This document shows, in pieces, positions 1 to 5,296 of a stretch of DNA of 5,296 bases. Both the position numbers and the translations under genes were made by a program. Location of the stretch: the NCBI GenBank assembly GCA_046076025.1, contig JBJTRF010000007.1, forward strand, positions 1 through 5,296, given 5' to 3'. How positions within the stretch are numbered: the stretch's first letter is position 1; each line of letters starts with the position of its first letter. This DNA is from UBA668 sp046076025. GTDB lineage: Bacteria; Actinomycetota; Acidimicrobiia; Acidimicrobiales; Ilumatobacteraceae. The notes beneath the pieces were generated by a model that worked only from the letters and a program-made list of their open reading frames with translations, made no database searches and was not told where the DNA came from.

Positions 1-260
1 AACAGCTCGACGAGGCACTCACCCTCGACGTCGATGGGTTCATGTTCGACAACTTCGCCCTCGACTGGCGGCGCGCCGGCGTGCAGCGCGTCCGCGACCA
101 TGCGCAGCGAACCGGGCGACGCGTCCTCGTCGAGGCATCCGGCGGCATCCGGCCAGATACCGCGGCGGCCATCGCCGCTACGGGCGTCGACCTGCTCAGC
201 ATCGGCCGGCTCACCAACTCGAGTCCCAATCTCGACATCGCCCTCGACATCGACGCCTGA
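1..260 (+). CDS. nadC: Nicotinate-nucleotide pyrophosphorylase (quinolinate phosphoribosyltransferase), C-terminal part
   Basis: The enzyme converts quinolinate and PRPP to nicotinate mononucleotide, CO2 and pyrophosphate in de novo NAD synthesis in the cytoplasm. Only the last 85 residues are present; the reading frame starts at base 3 with QLDEAL and ends at TGA 258-260. Family signatures seen in order are FMFDNF (the family's LDN-type barrel strand), VEASGGI (phosphate-binding loop) and GVDLLSIGRLTNSSP followed by LDIALDI, the typical NadC C-terminal end. The full protein is usually about 280 residues, so roughly 200 residues lie left of the window. The usual leucine of the LDN motif is phenylalanine here, a mild substitution. 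The methyltransferase begins 5 nt after the stop, suggesting co-transcription. ModD-like paralogues share the fold, but the C-terminal end fits NadC better. Confidence 0.88.
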   Translation, partial: QLDEALTLDVDGFMFDNFALDWRRAGVQRVRDHAQRTGRRVLVEASGGIRPDTAAAIAATGVDLLSIGRLTNSSPNLDIALDIDA

Positions 261-265
261 CGACG

Positions 266-1078
266 ATGAGCACCGCCGTCGAACGCTGGGCCGCCGCGCT
301 GCAGGGCTGGGGCATCCCCGACCACATCCTCCGGCAGGCGCCGCAGTCGCCGTGGATCCACCCGGTCGCCAGCTTCCGGCCGAACGGCGACCTGCACGTC
401 GACACGCCGTCGCGGCATCGTGCCCTCGAGGCACTCGCCGCTGCGGGCAGCAATTCCTCGGTGCTCGATGTCGGGTGCGGCGGCGGCAGGGCCGCGTTCG
501 GGCTCGTCCCGCCCGCCACGAGCGTGGTGGGCGTCGACCACCAGCAGTCGATGCTCGATGTCTTCGCCGCCGAGGCAGCGTCCCGCGGCGTCGAGTGCCG
601 CACGGTGCTGGGCGACTGGCCCGACGTCGGCAGCATCACGCCGGTCTGCGACGTCGTCACCTGCCATCACGTGTTCTTCAACGTCGCCCGGCTCGACGAG
701 TTCGCGCTCGCCCTCAGCCGACACGCGTGCCGAAGGGTGGTGGTCGAGATGCCGGTGCGCCATCCGCTCACGCACCTCACCGATGCATGGCGGCACTTCT
801 GGCAGCTCGAGCGGCCCACCACGCCCACCGTCGACGACGCCCTCGCCGTGCTCGCCGAGGCCGGCCTCGACGTGCGCCACGAGCGCTTCACGATCGCCTC
901 CACCGATGGCACGGGCGGCACCGTCACCGACCTCGACGTCGAGCACATGCGCATCCGGCTGTGCCTGCCCGCCGACCGCGATGCCGAGGTGCGCGAGTTC
1001 CTCGAGCACCGGAATCCGCCGCCGCGCCAGCTGGCAGCGCTGTGGTGGGACACGCCCGGCGAGCCACCGGCCGCCTGA
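266..1078 (+). CDS. Class I SAM-dependent methyltransferase, substrate unknown
   Basis: This is a 270-residue cytoplasmic protein with no signal peptide or membrane segment. Residues 66-74 read VLDVGCGGG, the glycine-rich SAM-binding motif I. The acidic residue ending strand 2 is D91 in VVGVDHQQSML, which should bind the ribose hydroxyls. GDW at 116-118 fits the adenine-contacting loop, and CDVVTCHHVFFNV (128-140) is the post-motif strand 4. The C-terminal half (about 160-270) holds the motif EMPVRHPL, an Arg/His-rich helix and a WW near the end. It gives no clear substrate class. The ATG at 266 follows the nadC stop by 5 nt with no convincing Shine-Dalgarno, so translation may rely on reinitiation after nadC. 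Nothing in the neighbours identifies the methyl acceptor. The fold is secure; small-molecule or macromolecule specificity is open. Confidence 0.85.
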   Translation: MSTAVERWAAALQGWGIPDHILRQAPQSPWIHPVASFRPNGDLHVDTPSRHRALEALAAAGSNSSVLDVGCGGGRAAFGLVPPATSVVGVDHQQSMLDVFAAEAASRGVECRTVLGDWPDVGSITPVCDVVTCHHVFFNVARLDEFALALSRHACRRVVVEMPVRHPLTHLTDAWRHFWQLERPTTPTVDDALAVLAEAGLDVRHERFTIASTDGTGGTVTDLDVEHMRIRLCLPADRDAEVREFLEHRNPPPRQLAALWWDTPGEPPAA

Positions 1079-1092
1079 CGGCGGGCCGAGTA

Positions 1093-1127
1093 GCCCCGAC
1101 GGCCCAACCCCGCCCGCCGGTCGGGGC
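1093..1127 (+). terminator. GC-rich hairpin between the methyltransferase and the aminotransferase (possible terminator)
   Basis: GCCCCGAC at 1093-1100 is perfectly complementary to GTCGGGGC at 1120-1127. The stem continues inward with GGC 1101-1103 pairing GCC 1116-1118 past a single bulged G at 1119, leaving a loop of about 12 nt. It starts 15 nt after the methyltransferase stop. There is no T-tract after it, so it is not a canonical intrinsic terminator; U-less hairpins do occur in high-GC actinobacteria. It could instead be a chance GC hairpin or an operator. Its position between two transcription units is the main support for a terminator. Confidence 0.4.
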
Positions 1128-1134
1128 CGGCCAG

Positions 1135-1140
1135 TACGCT
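1135..1140 (+). promoter_or_regulatory. Possible -10 element for the aminotransferase/decarboxylase unit
   Basis: TACGCT fits the loose actinobacterial -10 pattern TANNNT and lies just after the hairpin, 30 nt before the aminotransferase ATG. A start near 1147 would give a leader of about 24 nt containing the ribosome binding site. No recognisable -35 box sits at the proper distance, because the upstream DNA is the GC hairpin. Position is the main support, so this is tentative. Confidence 0.3.
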
Positions 1141-1153
1141 GCGCTGACCGTCG

Positions 1154-1160
1154 AAAAGGG
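1154..1160 (+). promoter_or_regulatory. Ribosome binding site of the aminotransferase gene
   Basis: AAAAGGG is the only purine run in the 92-nt gap. It lies 10 nt from the ATG at 1171 and only 4 nt from an in-frame GTG at 1165. Both spacings are somewhat off the optimum, so the choice between starts rests mainly on ATG preference and on the protein beginning MRFASISDRL, close to the start of AruH-like proteins. Confidence 0.55.
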
Positions 1161-1170
1161 CTCTGTGCAC

Positions 1171-2364
1171 ATGCGATTCGCCTCCATCTCCGACCGACTC
1201 GATGGCCTCGGGGCCGCCAAGTGGGCCGTCCACCTCGAGGGCGTGCGCCGCCGCGTCGCCGGCGACGCCGTCACGTTCCTCTCGATCGGCGAGCCCGACC
1301 TGCCCCCGCCCGCCAGCGTCATCGACCGCGCCGTGCAGTCGCTCGCCGGCGGCCGCACCAAGTACGCCGACGGCCAGGGCGAGCCGGTCGCACGACGCGC
1401 CATCGCCGCGCACCTCAGCCGTCGGTCGGGCCTCGACGTCGATCCCGGCCAGGTGGTGTGCGTCGCCGGCACGCAGAACGGCCTGTCGGTCGCGCTGCTC
1501 ACCGTCGCGGAGCACGGCGACGAGGTGCTCGTGCCCGATCCCTACTACGCCACCTACGAGGGTGTCGTCGCCGCCACCGGGGCCACGTTCGTGCCGGTGC
1601 CCACACTGCCCGAGGACGGCTTCCATGTCACGGCGGCGGCGATCGAGTCGCGCATCACGCCGCGCAGCAGGGTGCTGCTGCTCAACACGCCGAGCAATCC
1701 CACCGGCGCCGTGCTGTCGGCTGACGAGATCGATGCCATCGGCGAGGTGTGCATCCGCCACGACCTGTGGATCATCTGCGACGAGGTGTACGCCGACCTC
1801 ACCTTCGGCACGCCGTTTGCCTCGCCCTTCGACCGGCCGCAGTTGCGCGAGCGCACCCTCGCCACCAGCTCGATCTCGAAGTCGCATGCCCTGCCCGGCT
1901 TCCGTACCGGCTGGATCGCCTGCCCTGCCGCTGCCACCCACCGCGTCCTGTCGGTGTCCGAGACGATGCTGTTCGGCTCGCAGCCATTCCTCGCCGACGC
2001 GCTCGCCGTGGCGCTCAGCGAGCAACACCCCGAGGTCATCAATCTGCGCCACACCTTCCGAAGCCGCGCCGAGGCGCTGGTGCAGGCGTTCGACGGCTCG
2101 CACTCGGCCACGGCCCGCATGCCCGAGGGCGGGATGTTCGTCCTCGTCGACGTGCGCGCCACCGGCCTGTCGGGCGAGGAGTTCGCGTGGCAGCTGCTGC
2201 GCGAGGAAGATGTGGTGGTGATGCCGGGCGAGAGCTTCGGCCCCGGCGGGGCCGGCCACGTGCGCGTCGCCCTCACCGTCGACGCCGGCGTGATGCTCGA
2301 GGCGTGCAGCCGCATCCGGCGGCTGGCCGACCGGCTCGTCGCCGACCGGGCGGCCGTGCGGTGA
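1171..2364 (+). CDS. aruH: PLP-dependent class I/II aminotransferase, arginine--pyruvate transaminase (AruH) like
   Basis: This 397-residue fold-type I aminotransferase probably transfers the alpha-amino group of L-arginine to pyruvate, giving 5-guanidino-2-oxopentanoate and alanine. Visible active-site landmarks are SIGEP (38-42), KYADGQG (64-70), NPTG with N176 beside the PLP ring, D204 and Y207 in CDEVYADL, the Schiff-base lysine K237 in SSISKSHALPGFRTGW, phosphate-binding R245, and R365 in GHVRVAL for the substrate carboxylate. The SKSHALPGFR segment, GGMFVLVDVRATGLS (320-334) and PGESFGPGGAGH (352-363) closely resemble Pseudomonas AruH as I recall it, and length matches (about 393). The ATG at 1171 was chosen; GTG at 1165 is an alternative adding two residues. 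The stop overlaps the next gene's GTG start by 4 nt, implying translational coupling with an AruI-like decarboxylase, which supports the arginine assignment. Aspartate- or alanine-type specificity is the alternative; the family is certain, the substrate inferred. Confidence 0.8.
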   Translation: MRFASISDRLDGLGAAKWAVHLEGVRRRVAGDAVTFLSIGEPDLPPPASVIDRAVQSLAGGRTKYADGQGEPVARRAIAAHLSRRSGLDVDPGQVVCVAGTQNGLSVALLTVAEHGDEVLVPDPYYATYEGVVAATGATFVPVPTLPEDGFHVTAAAIESRITPRSRVLLLNTPSNPTGAVLSADEIDAIGEVCIRHDLWIICDEVYADLTFGTPFASPFDRPQLRERTLATSSISKSHALPGFRTGWIACPAAATHRVLSVSETMLFGSQPFLADALAVALSEQHPEVINLRHTFRSRAEALVQAFDGSHSATARMPEGGMFVLVDVRATGLSGEEFAWQLLREEDVVVMPGESFGPGGAGHVRVALTVDAGVMLEACSRIRRLADRLVADRAAVR

Positions 2365-3980
2365 GCGAGCGCCTGCGCGTCGGCGAGGCGGTCATCGACC
2401 TGCTGGCGCGGCATTACGGCGTCGACACCGCCTTCGGCATCCCGGGCGTGCACAACATCGAGCTGTTCCGAGGCCTGCACCGCTCGGGAGTTCGCACGAT
2501 CGCCCCGCGGCACGAGCAGGGTGCCGGCTTCATGGCCGACGGCTGGTCGGTCGTCACCGGGCGCCCCGGCATCTGCGTGCTCATCTCCGGGCCGGGCCTC
2601 ACCAACGCGCTCACGCCGATGGCGCAGGCGTACCACGACTCGCGGCCGATGCTGGTGCTGGCGTCCACCACGCCCACCGACGCGCTCGGCCGGCGCATCG
2701 GCCCGCTGCACGACCTCGACGACCAGGCGGCGGTGGCGCGCACCGTGTGCGCCTTCAGCGAGACCGTGCTCGACCCGGCCGACCTGCCGGCCCTGATCGC
2801 CCGGGCGTGGGATGTCTTCACGGCCGCACGGCCCAAGCCGGTGCACCTCGCCATTCCCACCGACGTGCTCGAGCAGTTGGTCGACCAGTGGGCACCAGTG
2901 CCGTCGACGACGATGCGTCCGGTCGCCGATCCGGCAGCGGTCGACCGGGCCGCCACCGTGCTCGCCGCGGCCCGCAACCCCCTCGTCATCGCCGGCGGCG
3001 GCGCCATCGACGCTGGCGAGGCCCTCGTCCGCATTGCCGAGCAACTCGATGCGCCAGTGGTGCTCACGGGCAATGCCAAGGGCGTCATCGCGTCGGATCA
3101 CCCGCTGTGCGCCGACACGGCGCTCGGCTTTCCCGAGGTGCAGCGCGCCATCGAGGCCTGCGACGCCGTGCTCGTGGTCGGCACCGAGTTGTCCGACACC
3201 GACCTCTACAACGGCGGCAGGGCCCTCGCCTTCACCGGCCGCACCGTGCGCATCGACCTCGACCCAGAGCAGGCAGTGCGGCGGCTCTCGCCCGACGTCA
3301 CGCTCGTCGGCGACGCTGCGGCAACGCTGAGCTCGCTCGGCACGGCGCTCGAGGCTGCGGGCGTCGGGCACCGATTCGCCATCTCCGAGGTGGGCGGCGA
3401 GCGGGCCGCAGCGCTGCGGTCGACGTGGCGGGCCGGCACCCGTGCCGATCTCGTGCCGTGGCTCGACGCGATCGAGTCGTGCATCACGCCCGACACGGTC
3501 GTCGCCCTCGACAGCACGCAACTCGGCTATGCCGCGCACACCTGGCTGCCTGCTGCACACCCGCGTTCGTGGCTCGCCCCGTACGGCTTCGGCACCCTGG
3601 GGTGCGCGCTCCCGATGGCCATCGGCGCCTCGATCGCCGCACCGGATCGACCTGTGGTGGCGCTCGCCGGCGACGGCGGCTGGCTGTTCACGGTGGCCGA
3701 GATGGCGGCGGCGCACGACCTTGCCAGCAACCTGGTCCTGCTGGTGTGGGACAACCGCGGCTATGCCCAGATCCGCCAGTCGTTCGACGACGTCGATGCG
3801 GTGCGGATGGGCGTCGACGTCTCGTCGCACGACCCCGCCGCCATCGCCCGCGGCTTCGGCTGGGCCGCCCGTACCGTCGATAACGCAGACGAACTCGCCG
3901 GTCCACTGCGCACCGCGCTCGGTGCCGCTGCGCGCGGCGAGGGCCCGCAGTTCCTGCACCTCATGCCGACCCGGGCCTAA
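2361..3980 (+). CDS. aruI: ThDP-dependent decarboxylase, 5-guanidino-2-oxopentanoate (2-ketoarginine) decarboxylase AruI-like
   Basis: This 539-residue cytoplasmic enzyme of the acetolactate synthase/benzoylformate decarboxylase fold probably decarboxylates 2-ketoarginine to 4-guanidinobutyraldehyde and CO2. The N-terminal pyrimidine-binding domain (about 1-170) has GVDTAFGIPGVHNIELFRGL and the catalytic glutamate E52 in RHEQGAGFMADG. The central domain (about 185-330) has NPLVIAGGGA (206-215). The C-terminal pyrophosphate domain has the metal-binding motif GDGG at 437-440, closed by WDN at 463-465, where many relatives have NN. The GIPGVHNIELFRGL and RHEQGAGFMADG segments match AruI proteins as I remember them. 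The GTG at 2361 overlaps the aminotransferase TGA (GTGA) and puts MSERLRVGEA at the expected N-terminus; upstream in-frame codons are antecedent shadow sequence. The gene is annotated in databases for such proteins as thiamine pyrophosphate-binding protein or acetolactate synthase; the transaminase neighbour argues for a 2-oxoacid decarboxylase instead. Confidence 0.8.
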   Translation: MSERLRVGEAVIDLLARHYGVDTAFGIPGVHNIELFRGLHRSGVRTIAPRHEQGAGFMADGWSVVTGRPGICVLISGPGLTNALTPMAQAYHDSRPMLVLASTTPTDALGRRIGPLHDLDDQAAVARTVCAFSETVLDPADLPALIARAWDVFTAARPKPVHLAIPTDVLEQLVDQWAPVPSTTMRPVADPAAVDRAATVLAAARNPLVIAGGGAIDAGEALVRIAEQLDAPVVLTGNAKGVIASDHPLCADTALGFPEVQRAIEACDAVLVVGTELSDTDLYNGGRALAFTGRTVRIDLDPEQAVRRLSPDVTLVGDAAATLSSLGTALEAAGVGHRFAISEVGGERAAALRSTWRAGTRADLVPWLDAIESCITPDTVVALDSTQLGYAAHTWLPAAHPRSWLAPYGFGTLGCALPMAIGASIAAPDRPVVALAGDGGWLFTVAEMAAAHDLASNLVLLVWDNRGYAQIRQSFDDVDAVRMGVDVSSHDPAAIARGFGWAARTVDNADELAGPLRTALGAAARGEGPQFLHLMPTRA

Positions 3981-3992
3981 CGTCCCGATTCG

Positions 3993-4021
3993 CTCAAGAC
4001 CGCTGCGCTCCGTGCCGATGG
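3993..4021 (+). promoter_or_regulatory. Possible sigma-28 (FliA/SigD/WhiG type) promoter of the metalloprotease gene
   Basis: CTCAAG at 3993-3998 and GCCGATGG at 4014-4021 resemble the sigma-28 consensus TAAA, N14-16, GCCGATAA. Measured from TCAA (3994-3997), the spacer is 16 nt. The GCCGAT core is an exact match to the characteristic -10 element; TCAA deviates from TAAA by one base. Transcription would start near 4028, giving a leader of about 19 nt that begins almost at the ribosome binding site, which is tight. No ordinary sigma-70-type promoter is apparent in this 66-nt gap. The match is by eye and a short motif can occur by chance. Confidence 0.45.
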
Positions 4022-4028
4022 ATGGCGC

Positions 4029-4034
4029 AAGGAG
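4029..4034 (+). promoter_or_regulatory. Ribosome binding site of the metalloprotease gene
   Basis: AAGGAG is a strong Shine-Dalgarno match ending 12 nt before the ATG at 4047. The spacing is slightly long, but no other start codon nearby fits the signal peptide frame, so this fixes the start at 4047. Confidence 0.7.
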
Positions 4035-4046
4035 ACACCACACATC

Positions 4047-5296
4047 ATGATCCGTAAACAACTGCTCATCACCATGTCCGCCCTGGCCCTCGCCGGCCTC
4101 GTTGCCGCAGAGGGGGTGACCGCAGGAGCCCAGGCCGGTGGCAGCGCCGCCTCGAACGGCCGCTGGCGAGGCCAGCAGGCGATCGAGCGACTCGGCACAC
4201 GGCTGCCGTCCATCGCCGCCGCGCACGGCATGAAGGCCGACGAACTGCGCGAGCACCTCACCGAAGACGAGACGCTGTACGTCGACGGCTCCGACAAGCT
4301 GCTGTACGTCGAGCCCGCCAATGTCGGCCCGACCGCGGTCGCCGACTCGACCTTCGACCCGTCGATTCCGCGTGCGAACGCCTTCCTGCTCAACAGCAGG
4401 CCCGAGGCGACCCGCGTGATCTTCCTCGACTTCGACGGACACATGCTGTCCGGCACCGCATGGAACGGCAGCACCGGCGGCGACTGCTACGCCGAGCCGT
4501 TCAGCGCCGACGCCGACGGCACCACGTTCACCGACGCCGAGCGCGACACGATCATCAGCGTCTGGAAGCGCGTGTCCGAGGACTACGCGATGTTTGACGT
4601 GAACGTCACCACGCAGGATCCGGGCTATGCGGCCATCAACCGGGCCAGCAACTCCGACGTCAACTTCGGCACCCGCCTGCTGGTGACGAAGAGCACCACG
4701 CCCTGCCCCGACGGCGCCACCCTCTACGCCAATGCCTGCGGCAGCTGCGGCGGCGTCGCCTACGTGGGCGTCTACGGCCTCACCGGCAGCAGCCACGACT
4801 ACTACCAGCCCGCCCTCGTGTTCCAGAACGGCGTCGGCTCGGGCGCGAAGAGCATCACCGAGGCCGCCTCGCACGAGGTGGGCCACAACATCGGCCTCAG
4901 CCACGACGGCACCAGCTCGCTCGGCTACTACTCGGGCCACGGAAGCTGGGCGCCCATCATGGGCGTCGGCTACTCGAAGGCCATCACCCAGTGGAGCCGC
5001 GGCGAGTACTCGGGTGCCAACAACACCCAGGACGACTTCGTGATCGCCGGCAACAACGGCCTGCCGCTGCGCAGTGACGACCACGGCAACACCACCGGCA
5101 CCGCCACGGCGCTGCAGGGCACGCCCGCCACGGTCGACGGCGTCATCAGCACCCGCACCGATGTCGACGCCTTCACGGTGAACGCCAGCGACGGGTCCGC
5201 CACCTTCACCGCCATCCCGGCACCGGTGAGCCCGAACCTCGACATCAAGATGGAGCTGCGCAACAGCGCCGGCGACCTGGTGGCCAGCGACGACCC
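4047..5296 (+). CDS. Secreted zinc metalloprotease (metzincin, reprolysin-like) with PPC domain, 3' end missing
   Basis: The reading frame is open for 416 codons and leaves the window without a stop. Residues 1-30 look like a Sec signal peptide: MIRK, then a hydrophobic core (LLITMSALALAGLVAA), with AxA cleavage sites after A28 or A30. Residues 31 to about 110 would be a propeptide. The catalytic domain (about 120-335) carries HEVGHNIGLSHD at 276-287: zinc ligands H276, H280 and H286, catalytic E277, followed by a Met-turn methionine M305 in APIMGVGY. Cysteines 147, 220, 231 and 234 (CGSC) could form disulfides, in keeping with export. From about 344 (DDHGNTTGTATAL, DGVISTRTDVDAFTV) a bacterial pre-peptidase C-terminal domain begins and is cut off. 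The enzyme would act outside the cell, degrading proteins for nutrition. It has its own promoter candidate and ribosome binding site, 66 nt after the decarboxylase. Substrate is unknown. Confidence 0.88.
   Translation, partial: MIRKQLLITMSALALAGLVAAEGVTAGAQAGGSAASNGRWRGQQAIERLGTRLPSIAAAHGMKADELREHLTEDETLYVDGSDKLLYVEPANVGPTAVADSTFDPSIPRANAFLLNSRPEATRVIFLDFDGHMLSGTAWNGSTGGDCYAEPFSADADGTTFTDAERDTIISVWKRVSEDYAMFDVNVTTQDPGYAAINRASNSDVNFGTRLLVTKSTTPCPDGATLYANACGSCGGVAYVGVYGLTGSSHDYYQPALVFQNGVGSGAKSITEAASHEVGHNIGLSHDGTSSLGYYSGHGSWAPIMGVGYSKAITQWSRGEYSGANNTQDDFVIAGNNGLPLRSDDHGNTTGTATALQGTPATVDGVISTRTDVDAFTVNASDGSATFTAIPAPVSPNLDIKMELRNSAGDLVASDD

Noticed and set aside
34..1170. Apparent long N-terminal extension of the aminotransferase in the same frame
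   Set aside because: The upstream part is Arg/Ala/Pro-rich, overlaps nadC and the methyltransferase out of frame, and the AruH-like homology begins at the ATG at 1171.
667..2259. A 530-codon open frame on the - strand
   Set aside because: It is antisense to the methyltransferase and aminotransferase and shows no recognisable family motif.
1749..2360. Apparent N-terminal extension of the decarboxylase into the aminotransferase
   Set aside because: It is an Arg-rich shadow frame inside the aminotransferase; ThDP-enzyme homology begins right after the GTG at 2361.
3981..4046. Intrinsic terminator after the decarboxylase
   Set aside because: I found no stable stem followed by a T-tract in the 66-nt gap; the only structured signal is the promoter-like pair of boxes.
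1554..5084. A 1176-codon open frame on the - strand
   Set aside because: It lies antisense to three well-supported genes, has a low-complexity Ala/Arg/Gly/Val-rich translation with no domain motif, and is the usual GC-rich mirror frame of real coding sequence.

Overview
This is a GC-rich window with codon third positions dominated by G and C. All recognisable genes are on the + strand and packed tightly. Base composition and gene style suggest a high-GC Actinomycetota, possibly Acidimicrobiia-like, but nothing in the window fixes the taxon. There are four segments: the 3' end of nadC (NAD biosynthesis); a class I SAM-dependent methyltransferase of unknown substrate 5 nt downstream; a two-gene unit encoding a PLP aminotransferase and a thiamine-diphosphate decarboxylase joined by a 4-nt GTGA overlap; and the first 416 codons of a secreted zinc metalloprotease that runs off the right edge.

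The central unit (1171-3980) is the most informative. The aminotransferase resembles arginine:pyruvate transaminase (AruH type), and the ThDP enzyme resembles 5-guanidino-2-oxopentanoate decarboxylase (AruI type), both as I recall the Pseudomonas proteins. Together they would convert L-arginine to 2-ketoarginine and then to 4-guanidinobutyraldehyde. The later steps (aldehyde dehydrogenase, guanidinobutyrase) are not in the window. The unit is preceded by a 92-nt gap holding a strong GC hairpin, a possible -10 element and a purine-rich ribosome binding site.

The metalloprotease (4047 onward) has a Sec-type signal peptide, a metzincin zinc motif with a Met-turn, and the start of a bacterial pre-peptidase C-terminal (PPC) domain. 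The 66-nt gap before it holds a sequence resembling a sigma-28 (FliA/SigD/WhiG) promoter, CTCAAG then GCCGATGG. If real, this would place the exoprotease under motility or developmental sigma-factor control, separate from the arginine genes.

I see no RNA genes, mobile elements, CRISPR arrays or long repeats. No gene-free stretch exceeds 92 nt. The window is mostly ordinary metabolism. The points worth checking are the AruH/AruI pairing and the sigma-28-like promoter in front of a secreted protease.
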